Positions 1 to 7,073 of a stretch of DNA of 64,000 nt are shown one piece after another. The notes below the pieces were generated by a model that saw only the letters and a list, made by a program, of their open reading frames with translations, was not told where the DNA came from and ran no database searches. How positions within the stretch are numbered: position 1 is the first letter of the stretch; every line of letters starts with the position of its first letter. The DNA is taken from positions 1,302,001 to 1,366,000 of the forward strand of contig NZ_PGFI01000011.1 of NCBI RefSeq assembly GCF_002797755.1. The letters are read 5' to 3'. Origin of the DNA: Brevirhabdus pacifica (GTDB taxonomy: Bacteria > Pseudomonadota > Alphaproteobacteria > Rhodobacterales > Rhodobacteraceae). The position numbers and the translations under genes were made by a program.

Positions 1-465
1 AGCCGACTCGCCGGCCTGCGCGGCGGGCGCATCGGCGTCGGAATCGGAGGGCTCCTCGTCGTCGAGATCGTCGACGATATGGATGGGCGAGCTGTGCTCA
101 TCCTCGTCGCTGTCCTGGGATTCGAAGCGCAGCCCGAATTCGACGGAGGGATCGACAAAGGTTTGAAGCGCGTCGAACGGGACGTAAAGTGGCACCGGCG
201 CGTCGCCGAAGTTCAGCGTGATCTGAAACCCGTTCTCGTCGACGATCAGGTCTTCGAACCAGTGCTGGATCACGATCATGATCTGCTCGGGGTAGCGGGC
301 CTTGAGCCAGTCGGGCATTCCCACGTCGGGATGCGTCGTCTCGTAGGTGATGAAGAAATGGTGATCCCCGGGAAGACCATTCTCGGACACATCCTCAAGG
401 ACGTCCGAAATGAGCCGGCGCATGGCGCGGTGCATGAGGTTGCCGTATTCGATGCTGCCAGACAT
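1..465 (-). CDS. sspB: SspB-family ClpXP adaptor protein (partial, C-terminus beyond left edge)
   Basis: The reading frame starts at the ATG at 465 and stays open for 155 codons to the window edge. The N-terminus (SGSIEYGNLMHRAMRR) and the core with HPDVGMPDWLKARYPEQI and NFGDAPVPLYVPFDAL match the alphaproteobacterial SspB family. This family delivers ssrA-tagged and some other proteins to the ClpXP protease in the cytoplasm. After the folded domain the visible tail is very rich in Asp, Glu and Ser, as expected for the flexible linker that ends in the ClpX-binding motif; that motif itself lies outside the window. The tmRNA gene that encodes the degradation tag sits about 225 bp upstream on the same strand, a direct functional link. 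Identification is by sequence pattern and is fairly secure. Confidence 0.88.
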   Translation of the reverse strand, partial: MSGSIEYGNLMHRAMRRLISDVLEDVSENGLPGDHHFFITYETTHPDVGMPDWLKARYPEQIMIVIQHWFEDLIVDENGFQITLNFGDAPVPLYVPFDALQTFVDPSVEFGLRFESQDSDEDEHSSPIHIVDDLDDEEPSDSDADAPAAQAGESA

Positions 466-689
466 GCCGTATCCCGTTGATTGCCCCCCAACCATAGGGG
501 ATTCGGATCGGATTGAAAGGGGGGGCATGGGGGCGGGCACCGCGGTTTCACGCAATTCCGCAATGGCGTTGCGGCAGGGCACGGGGCCGCCCTGGACGAG
601 GCCCGCAGAGTCGGGTCGCGGAAGGTCGCAATCAGGGCTTTGCGCGCAGGGCCGGAAGCTGGCCAAGCAACTCGAAAGATGAGGGGAAT

Positions 690-1001
690 TAAGTGCAGGC
701 TTCTGTTGCCAGGTGCCTGCGAACCCCGCCTTACGCTGCTAGGCGCAAGGGCTTAGATTTCGATCTTGCGCACAGCTTACGCTGCGAGCGCGACCGGAGC
801 TTTGTTGTCATTTGCAACTAGCTTATGTGAACCGATAACGGTGGTATCTCACCGGGACAAAGCAAACCCCTTTAGACGTTCGTCGATCCTGTTTCGGCCC
901 CAAGATCCCCAAATGAAGGATATATGGTGGAGCCGCCGGGTACCGCCCCCGGGTCCGATCCGCTTATTACGAGCGCGTTTATGTCCATAGTCCCGAAGGA
1001 C
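690..1001 (-). ncRNA. ssrA: Permuted two-piece tmRNA gene (acceptor piece first, then coding piece)
   Basis: Read on the minus strand, the acceptor piece comes first and ends in CGGCTCCACCA at 935-925, preceded by a T-arm-like CCGGG..CCCGG hairpin. After a spacer of only 23 nt (924-902), the coding piece begins at 901 with GGGGCCGAAACAGG, the usual tmRNA 5' end. GGGGCCG pairs with CGGCTCC across the two pieces and has a G-U at the third pair, the alanine-charging identity element. The tag frame at 815-777 reads ANDNKAPVALAA and then TAA, starting on an Ala resume codon; this is a typical alphaproteobacterial tag. A UUCG tetraloop hairpin lies near the acceptor 5' end. The outer boundaries (about 1001 and 690) are estimates from a predicted promoter and from the last visible hairpin (GCAGGC..GCCTGC). 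The RNA rescues stalled ribosomes and marks the nascent chain for ClpXP. Confidence 0.93.
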
Positions 1002-1007
1002 AGTTCC

Positions 1008-1035
1008 AATATAAGCGCCGTGGCCCCGGTTGCAA
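1008..1035 (-). promoter_or_regulatory. Predicted sigma-70-type promoter of ssrA
   Basis: On the minus strand a -35-like TTGCAA (1035-1030) is followed after 16 bp by TATATT (1013-1008). This would start transcription near 1001, just before the first acceptor-piece hairpin. The positions fit the RNA, but the promoter is inferred from sequence only. The remaining non-coding stretches here (466-689 and 1036-1232) show no other gene I can support. Confidence 0.55.
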
Positions 1036-1232
1036 GGGCGGTGGGGGCGGGGGTGCGAAAGATTGCGTTTGCTGCAAGCACCGGCAAACGCGGCAAAAAT
1101 CACCCCTCAACAGGTGCCGGGATACGGTTCGGGACGCCACGTCCAAGCGCGTCGGGTTTGCCCGGTCCTCACAACTCTGTTACGGCCGATTCAGCCGCGA
1201 CGGGAGGGTCCGCGGCAAAAGGGAGAGGCGCC

Positions 1233-1991
1233 ATGGTCCAGGTCACCAGATCGCTGCTGTGGTTGGCGTTCTTCGCCGCCATTCTTGCCGCGTGGTTCGC
1301 GCTCTATCGCATGACCGGCATGGCCGGGGTCGACCTGGTTGGCCGCCCCTCGGGCATGAACATGATGGGCGGCGCCGATTTCGCCACGCTTTTCTGGATG
1401 TGGACCCTGATGATGGCGGCGATGATGCTGCCGACTTTGGTGCCGGCGCTACAGGTCTATGAGGATCTCATGCGCTCGGCCGGGGGCACGCGCGGCGGCT
1501 GGCTGGGCCTCATGGCGGGCTATTTCATGGTTTGGCTTGTCTTCGCGGCGGGCATCGCGGCGGCGCAGCTTTGGCTGCGGGAGGCCGGGGTGCTGGACGG
1601 CCGCGGCATGGCGGTGTCGGGCTGGGTCGCCGCGGCCTTGCTGCTGGTGACCGGCGCCTACCAGTTCACCGCGATCAAGCGCGGCTGCCACGCCCGCTGT
1701 CATTCTCCGCTGGGCCTGCTGCTGACCGACTGGGACCCCTCGACCATGGGCGGGCTGCGCCACGGCATCCGGCTGGGCGCCTTTTGCTGCGGCTGTTGCT
1801 GGGGCTTCATGGCCCTGGGCTTTGTCGGAGGCACGATGAGCCTGTTGTGGATGGGCCTCGCCACTGTCTTCATGGTGCTGGAGAAACTGCCGGAGCTTGG
1901 CCATCGCCTGATGCGACCGGGCGGCGCGGTGCTGATCGCGGCCGGGCTGCTGGTGGCGGCGGGACAACTTGGAATCGGGCCCTTTGCCTGA
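1233..1991 (+). CDS. DUF2182 family predicted metal-binding integral membrane protein
   Basis: A 252-residue polytopic inner-membrane protein. Hydrophobic segments alternate with polar loops throughout. Family hallmarks are visible: a Met-rich membrane motif WMWTLMMAAMMLP (about 55-67), KRGCHARCHSP (149-159), a cysteine cluster CCGCCWGF (185-192) and EKLP (217-220). Paired Cys, His and Met residues suggest metal (possibly copper) binding, but the biochemical role of DUF2182 is not established. The frame is open further upstream, but the ATG at 1233 is preceded by GGGAGAGG and begins directly with a membrane segment, so it is the better start. The DUF1326 gene follows after 37 bp, and the two families commonly occur together. 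Confidence 0.82.
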   Translation: MVQVTRSLLWLAFFAAILAAWFALYRMTGMAGVDLVGRPSGMNMMGGADFATLFWMWTLMMAAMMLPTLVPALQVYEDLMRSAGGTRGGWLGLMAGYFMVWLVFAAGIAAAQLWLREAGVLDGRGMAVSGWVAAALLLVTGAYQFTAIKRGCHARCHSPLGLLLTDWDPSTMGGLRHGIRLGAFCCGCCWGFMALGFVGGTMSLLWMGLATVFMVLEKLPELGHRLMRPGGAVLIAAGLLVAAGQLGIGPFA

Positions 1992-2028
1992 GGGCGCGGG
2001 GCAGGGAACACTCAGGAAGGATAGGAAG

Positions 2029-2679
2029 ATGAACCAGACAGCCAAGGCCGCACCGGACGCCAAGCCCAACTGGAATATCAAGGGCGAGCTGTTTCTCAAC
2101 TGCTCGTGCGAGGTCTTCTGCCCCTGCGTCGTCTCGCTGGGCAAGCACCCGCCCACCGAGGGCCATTGCCACACCTGGATGGCCGTCGCCATCGACGAGG
2201 GAAGCTATGGGGATGAGGATCTGTCGGGGCTGAACATCGGCCTCATGGTCGAGATCCCGGGCCGCATGGCCGAGGGCAACTGGCGCGTCGCCCTCTACAT
2301 CGACGATCGCGCGTCCGAGGCGGCGCAGGCCGGCATCGGGGCGATCTTCTCGGGGGCCGCCGGTGGCACCACCGGGCTGTTCACCTACCTCGTCTCGACC
2401 ATCATCGACGTCACGACCGCGCCCGTTGAGATCACCCGCCAGGGCAACCGCTATGGTCTGACCATCGACCGCCGGATCCAGGGCGAGATCGAGCTTCTGG
2501 AAGGGGCCAACCCTGACGAGCCGGTGATGATCCGCAACTCGGCCTATTGGATGGGGCCCGACATCAAGGCGGCCCGGGGGCTGCGCTCCAAGCTGCGCGA
2601 TCATGGCCGCGTGTGGGATTTCGAGGGCAAGTCCGCCGAGGTCTGTGCCATCGACTGGTCCGGTCCCGGCCGGCGCTAA
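2029..2679 (+). CDS. DUF1326 domain-containing protein
   Basis: A 216-residue soluble protein with no signal peptide. The N-terminal motif NCSCEVFCPC places Cys25, Cys27, Cys31 and Cys33 in a tight cluster, followed by HCH at 46-48; this looks like a metal or redox centre and is typical of DUF1326. The rest is a mixed beta-rich domain with GLNIGLMVEIPGRM and DVTTAPVEITRQ. The ATG at 2029 is used because AGGAAGGATAGGAAG lies just before it; an in-frame start inside the upstream gene has no ribosome site. It is translated right after the DUF2182 membrane protein, suggesting one functional unit. Its function is unknown. Confidence 0.8.
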   Translation: MNQTAKAAPDAKPNWNIKGELFLNCSCEVFCPCVVSLGKHPPTEGHCHTWMAVAIDEGSYGDEDLSGLNIGLMVEIPGRMAEGNWRVALYIDDRASEAAQAGIGAIFSGAAGGTTGLFTYLVSTIIDVTTAPVEITRQGNRYGLTIDRRIQGEIELLEGANPDEPVMIRNSAYWMGPDIKAARGLRSKLRDHGRVWDFEGKSAEVCAIDWSGPGRR

Positions 2680-2696
2680 GGCCCGGGGAAACGACA

Positions 2697-2722
2697 GGGG
2701 CCGCCCGTAGACCGGGCGCCCC
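2697..2722 (+). terminator. GC-rich hairpin after the DUF2182-DUF1326 pair
   Basis: An 11-base arm with one bulged C (2697-2707) pairs with CGGGCGCCCC (2713-2722) around a short loop. It sits 17 bp past the stop codon and has no T-run, so it is a probable but not classical terminator separating this pair from dmdA. Confidence 0.5.
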
Positions 2723-2808
2723 CCCACCACATAAGCCCGTCATAAAACAGGCCCGCAACCGCACAAGCCGTCATCGCACACGCCCTTCACTGCACAAGGA
2801 TGCGACCC

Positions 2809-3921
2809 ATGCAGGCACTGCCCAGATTCGCCCTGGCCCCCCGGCTTCGCCCGACCCCATACTCCGAGGCCGTCGATGCCGCCGGCGCCAGCATCTACAG
2901 CGTTTACAACCACATGCGCCTGCCCGTCTGCTTCGAGAGTTTCGAGGCCGACTGCGCCCACCTGAAAACCCATGTTCAGGTCTGGGATGTCGCAGCACAG
3001 CGGCAGGTCCAGCTTCGCGGCCCGGATGCGGGCGCGCTGGCCCAGATGATGACGCCGCGCGACCTTTCGGCACTGCGCCCAGGCTCCTGCGCCTATGCCC
3101 CGCTTGTCGATGACCGGGGGCGGCTTCTGAACGATCCCATCGCGATCAAGGTCGATGACGATTGCTGGTGGTTCTCGATCGCCGACAGCGACGTGCTGCT
3201 CTGGGCCAAGGGGCTGGCCCTGGGCCATGGCCTCGACGTGGTCATATCCGAGCCGGACGTGAACCCGCTGGCCGTGCAGGGCCCCAAGGCCACCGAGTTG
3301 ATGGCGCGGATCTTCGGGGACGGCATCCGCGAGATGCGCCCCTTCGGCACCACCCGGGGCCGGTTCGACGGGCGTGAGCATGTGATCACCCGCTCCGGCT
3401 GGTCCAAGCAGGGCGGCTTCGAGGTCTATGTTGAGGGCTGGGAAAACGCGATGCCCCTGTGGGACGCGCTCTTCGACCTGGGCACCGACCTGGAGGTGCG
3501 GGCAGGCTGTCCGAACCTGATCGAACGGGTGGAATCGGGCCTGCTGAGCTATGGCAGCGACATGACGTCGGAACACACGCCTTACGAGGCGGGGCTGGGC
3601 CGTTACTGCGCGCCCGAACAGGTGTCCTGCATCGGGCGCGACGCACTGCTGGAGGCCCGCGAGAAGGGGCCGGACCGGCAGGTGCGCTGCATCACCATGC
3701 CGGGCGACCGGGTGCCGCCGCTGCGGGCATTCTGGCCGGTCACGACCCGTGACGGCGAGCATGCTGGCCGCGTCAGCTCGGCCAGCTGGTCGCCCGAGTT
3801 CGACACAAACGTCGCCATCGCCATGATCGAGAAGGGCCACTGGGAGCCGGGAACCGTGCTTGTGGTCCACACGCCCGATGGGGCAAAAGAGGCCACGGTC
3901 CGCGAACGGTTTTTCAGATAG
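2809..3921 (+). CDS. dmdA: Dimethylsulfoniopropionate (DMSP) demethylase, GcvT-related
   Basis: A 370-residue tetrahydrofolate-dependent methyltransferase of the GcvT superfamily. DmdA moves a methyl group from DMSP to tetrahydrofolate, giving methylmercaptopropionate, in the cytoplasm. Segments recalling roseobacter DmdA are YSVYNHMRLPVCFESFEADC near the N-terminus, HVQVWDVAAQRQVQ, NPLAVQGPKA, RSGWSKQGGFEVYVEG and PNLIERVESGLLSYGSDMT. Gene order supports the call over plain GcvT: acuI follows immediately, as in Ruegeria-type dmdA-acuI operons, and no other glycine-cleavage gene is present. An ATG at 2800 is in frame, but AAGGA is well spaced only for the ATG at 2809. DmdA and its close paralogues are hard to separate by eye, so a phylogeny would settle it. 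Confidence 0.86.
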   Translation: MQALPRFALAPRLRPTPYSEAVDAAGASIYSVYNHMRLPVCFESFEADCAHLKTHVQVWDVAAQRQVQLRGPDAGALAQMMTPRDLSALRPGSCAYAPLVDDRGRLLNDPIAIKVDDDCWWFSIADSDVLLWAKGLALGHGLDVVISEPDVNPLAVQGPKATELMARIFGDGIREMRPFGTTRGRFDGREHVITRSGWSKQGGFEVYVEGWENAMPLWDALFDLGTDLEVRAGCPNLIERVESGLLSYGSDMTSEHTPYEAGLGRYCAPEQVSCIGRDALLEAREKGPDRQVRCITMPGDRVPPLRAFWPVTTRDGEHAGRVSSASWSPEFDTNVAIAMIEKGHWEPGTVLVVHTPDGAKEATVRERFFR

Positions 3922-3952
3922 ACAACAAGACAACAGGAAAAGGAGGCCCGCG

Positions 3953-4945
3953 ATGAGCTTCAACGCGCTGGTGGTTGAAAAGGACGACGAGGGCAAGACA
4001 AGCGTCTCGGTCCAGCAGATCGACACCGACCGCCTGCCTGACGGCGACGTGACGGTCGCGGTCGAATATTCGACGGTCAACTACAAGGACGGTCTTTGCA
4101 TCGGTCCCGGTGGCGGCCTTGTGCGCAACTATCCCCACGTGCCGGGCATCGATTTTGCCGGCACGGTCGAGGCGTCGGACGATCCGCGCTACAAGCCCGG
4201 TGACAAGGTCGTGCTGACCGGCTGGCGGGTGGGCGAGGCCCATTGGGGCGGCTACGCCCAGAAGGCCCGCGTGCGCGCCGACTGGCTGGTGCCGCTGCCC
4301 GAGGGGCTGGACACCCGCCGCGCCATGGCCGTGGGCACTGCCGGTTTCACCGCCATGCTTGCGGTCAACGCGCTTGAGGATCACGGCCTGGTTCCCGGCA
4401 ATGGGCCGGTTCTGGTCACCGGCGCGGCCGGCGGCGTGGGGTCTGTCGCAACGGCGATCCTGGCCAATCTGGGCTACGAGGTTGCCGGTGTCACCGGCCG
4501 CCCCGAGCAGGAAAGCTACCTGAAGGAACTGGGCGCAAGCCGCATCGTCGCCCGCGAGGAGCTGGCCGAGACGGTCAAGCGCCCGCTGGAGGGCGAGACC
4601 TGGTCGGGCTGTGTCGACGCGGTGGGCGGCGCCATGCTGGCGCGCGTGCTGGGGCAGATGAAGTACGGCTCTTCGGTCGCGGCGGTCGGGCTTGCGGGCG
4701 GGGCGAACCTGCCGGCGACGGTCATTCCCTTCCTGCTGCGGGGCGTCAACCTGCTGGGCATCGACAGCGTGATGCAGCCCTACGAGAACCGCCTGCGGGC
4801 CTGGAAGCGGATCGCCAGCGACCTGCCGATGGACAAGCTTGAGGCGATGGTTCAGCCGGCCACATTGTCGGACCTGCCGCGTCTTGGCGCCGACATCCTG
4901 AAAGGGCAGGTGCGCGGTCGCGTCGTGGTCGACGTCAACGCCTGA
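3953..4945 (+). CDS. acuI: Acryloyl-CoA reductase, AcuI/YhdH family (NADPH)
   Basis: A 330-residue medium-chain dehydrogenase/reductase without the catalytic zinc cysteines. AcuI reduces acryloyl-CoA to propionyl-CoA, which removes toxic acrylate derivatives arising in DMSP breakdown. Visible features: an N-terminal GroES-like domain with YSTVNYKDGLC and the VPGIDFAGTVE motif, then a Rossmann fold with VTGAAGGVGSVA for NADPH and a C-terminal VQPATLSDLP-type end. Start ATG 3953 has the strong site AAAAGGAGG. It lies 31 bp after dmdA, so the two are almost certainly cotranscribed, as known in roseobacters. The family also contains general enoyl or quinone reductases, but the context makes acryloyl-CoA the likely substrate. 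Confidence 0.88.
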   Translation: MSFNALVVEKDDEGKTSVSVQQIDTDRLPDGDVTVAVEYSTVNYKDGLCIGPGGGLVRNYPHVPGIDFAGTVEASDDPRYKPGDKVVLTGWRVGEAHWGGYAQKARVRADWLVPLPEGLDTRRAMAVGTAGFTAMLAVNALEDHGLVPGNGPVLVTGAAGGVGSVATAILANLGYEVAGVTGRPEQESYLKELGASRIVAREELAETVKRPLEGETWSGCVDAVGGAMLARVLGQMKYGSSVAAVGLAGGANLPATVIPFLLRGVNLLGIDSVMQPYENRLRAWKRIASDLPMDKLEAMVQPATLSDLPRLGADILKGQVRGRVVVDVNA

Positions 4946-5039
4946 TACTGTCTGGGTGGGCGCCGCATCGGGGTGCCTGCTTCCCCTGTGCCTGCTCACG
5001 CGGGCTGCGGCATTGTCTTCGCCCATGAATGTCACCCGG

Positions 5040-5074
5040 CCCCCGGATTTGCGCAATTTGCGCGATCCCGGGGG
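5040..5074. other. Inverted repeat in the acuI-BCCT intergenic region
   Basis: The 339-bp gap 4946-5284 has no gene. It contains CCCCCGG (5040-5046) pairing with CCGGGGG (5068-5074), with a loop holding two copies of TTGCGC, one of them the self-complementary TTGCGCAA. It could be a T-less terminator for dmdA-acuI or a regulatory site for the transporter gene. The rest of the gap shows nothing I recognise. Confidence 0.4.
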
Positions 5075-5284
5075 AACCGCCGTGCATTGTTTCCTGCAAA
5101 GGTTGCGCTAGGTCATCCCCGGAGGCTCCCGACCTGGGCCCCGCGACACCGGCCATCGACACCACCCCGCACGATACCGGCCTCCATGAGGGCCGGGGCG
5201 GGACGCGGCGTCGGGGCAGGGCGGGTCCGGTCCGGGTGCGGAGGGGCGGCCTCGGCCCGGGAACGACCAAGGACAGGAGCGGCA

Positions 5285-6922
5285 ATGACCGATATGGACA
5301 ACCACGGCATACCGGCGCCCGAGGGGACGGCGGATGTCATCGACACCGATTACGCGATCGGTCAGGACAATATCGAAGGCAGCGTCGGGCCCATCGGCTT
5401 CGACATCCACAACCCGGTCTTCATGATCTCGGGCATCTCGATCGTTGCCTTCGTCTTCTACACGCTGGCGCTGCCGGATCAGGCGGGCGAGGTCTTTTCG
5501 GCCATGTTCAGCTTTACCACCAAGACATTCGACTGGTTCTTCATCGCGGCGGCGGACCTGGTGGTCCTCTTCGTGCTTTTCCTCATCGTCTCGCCCTACG
5601 GCTCGGTCCGGTTGGGCGGCGAGGATGCGACCCCCGATTATACCTACCTGGGCTGGTTCGCGATGCTGTTCGCCGCCGGCATGGGCATCGGCCTGATGTT
5701 CTATGGCGTGTCCGAACCGCTGACCCATTTCTCGACCGCCCTGGGCGAGACCAGCGTCGGCGAGAACGGGTTGCGCAGCGACTGGGCGCCCCTAGGTGCC
5801 GCCACCGGCGACGAGGCCGGATCGCTTCGCCTCGGCATGGCCGCCACCATCTTCCACTGGGCGCTGCACCCTTGGGCCATCTACTCGGTCGTGGCGCTGG
5901 CGCTGGCGCTTTTCAGCTTCAACAAGGGCCTGCCCCTGACCATCCGCTCGGCCTTCTACCCCATCCTCGGCGAGCGTGTCTGGGGCTGGTGGGGCCATGT
6001 CATCGACATCATCGCGGTCTTCGCGACGCTCTTCGGTCTTGCGACTTCGCTGGGTTTTGGTGCGACACAGGCTAATGCCGGCCTCTTCGAGCTTTTCGGC
6101 GTTCCCAAGGGCACCACGACCGAGGTCATCCTGATCTCGGCCATCACGGCGGTTGCGCTGATCTCGGTGCTGCGCGGCCTTGATGGGGGCGTGAAGGTTC
6201 TGAGCGAGATCAACATGGGGCTGGCCCTGTTGCTGGCGCTGTTCGTGCTGATCGCGGGCCCGACCGTGTTCCTGGTCACCTTCTTCTGGGACAGCCTTCT
6301 GGCCTATGCCGAATTCCTGCCGGCGCTTTCCAACCCCTTCGGGCGCGAGGACGTCAACTTCAGCCAGGGCTGGACCGCCTTCTACTGGGCCTGGTGGATC
6401 AGCTGGTCACCCTTCGTCGGCATGTTCATCGCCCGCGTCAGCCGCGGCCGCACGGTGCGCGAGTTCTGCATCAGCGTTCTGCTGATCCCCAGCCTCGTCT
6501 GCGTGATGTGGATGTCGATCTTTGGGGGCGCGGCCATCAATCAGGTGCTGGCCGACGGCTACACCGCGGCCCAGGACGCGGCGCTGGAGTTGCAGCTTTT
6601 CAAGATGCTGGACCAGCTTCCCCTGACGCAGATCACCTCTTTTGTGGGGATCGTTCTGGTGGTGGTGTTCTTCGTCACCTCCTCGGACAGCGGCAGCCTG
6701 GTGATCGACACGATCACCGCCGGCGGCAAGGTCGACGCACCGATGCCCCAGCGCGTGTTCTGGTGCATCTTCGAGGGTGCGGTGGCGATCGCGCTGCTGA
6801 TCGGCGGCGGGCTCGCGGCGTTGCAGTCGATGGTGATCTCGACCGGGTTGCTGTTCACGGTCGTCCTGCTTCTGATGTGCTACGCCATCCTGCGCGGCCT
6901 TCAGAGTGAACGGAGCGCCTGA
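5285..6922 (+). CDS. BCCT family transporter (betaine/choline/DMSP-type uptake)
   Basis: A 545-residue secondary transporter with about twelve hydrophobic segments. Such proteins bring quaternary ammonium or sulfonium osmolytes such as glycine betaine, choline or DMSP across the inner membrane using Na+ or H+. BCCT signatures are FAAGMGIGLMFYGVSEPL, FHWALHPWAIYSVV and WWISWSPFVGMFIARVSRGR. The ATG at 5285 is chosen because AGGAG lies 7-8 bp before it and the upstream open frame is low-complexity GC-rich sequence. The N-terminal 35 residues are acidic and polar. Its place after dmdA-acuI suggests DMSP as one substrate (DddT-like role), and the ectoine genes in the same window fit an osmolyte-using organism. 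The substrate cannot be told from sequence by eye. Confidence 0.85.
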   Translation: MTDMDNHGIPAPEGTADVIDTDYAIGQDNIEGSVGPIGFDIHNPVFMISGISIVAFVFYTLALPDQAGEVFSAMFSFTTKTFDWFFIAAADLVVLFVLFLIVSPYGSVRLGGEDATPDYTYLGWFAMLFAAGMGIGLMFYGVSEPLTHFSTALGETSVGENGLRSDWAPLGAATGDEAGSLRLGMAATIFHWALHPWAIYSVVALALALFSFNKGLPLTIRSAFYPILGERVWGWWGHVIDIIAVFATLFGLATSLGFGATQANAGLFELFGVPKGTTTEVILISAITAVALISVLRGLDGGVKVLSEINMGLALLLALFVLIAGPTVFLVTFFWDSLLAYAEFLPALSNPFGREDVNFSQGWTAFYWAWWISWSPFVGMFIARVSRGRTVREFCISVLLIPSLVCVMWMSIFGGAAINQVLADGYTAAQDAALELQLFKMLDQLPLTQITSFVGIVLVVVFFVTSSDSGSLVIDTITAGGKVDAPMPQRVFWCIFEGAVAIALLIGGGLAALQSMVISTGLLFTVVLLLMCYAILRGLQSERSA

Positions 6923-6964
6923 GCCGCCAGGATCGGCTAATCAGGCTTGGCTAAAAAGGATAGG

Positions 6965-6988
6965 GGGCCGTCCTTTGGGCGGCCCTTT
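6965..6988 (+). terminator. Rho-independent terminator of the BCCT gene
   Basis: A 9-bp stem GGGCCGTCC (6965-6973) with GGGCGGCCC (6977-6985), one T-G pair and a TTT loop, runs straight into TTT. It lies 42 bp past the stop codon. Confidence 0.75.
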
Positions 6989-7073
6989 CGCATGGGGGAA
7001 GCAGGCGGGCCTTGACCGGACCGCAGGCGCCCTAGATCAGCCTAAGAAAACGCGGGGGAGGGGCGCGCGACAC

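Noticed and set aside
849-1103. Short minus-strand open frames over the tmRNA
   Set aside because: They run across the acceptor and coding pieces of ssrA; the RNA features explain this sequence.
2680-2808. Riboswitch upstream of dmdA
   Set aside because: Only a terminator-type hairpin and loosely repeated CA-rich words; no SAM, glycine or folate riboswitch pattern was recognised.
2809-3921. Glycine cleavage T protein (gcvT)
   Set aside because: No gcvH or gcvP nearby; the acuI neighbour and the segments recalling roseobacter DmdA favour DMSP demethylase.
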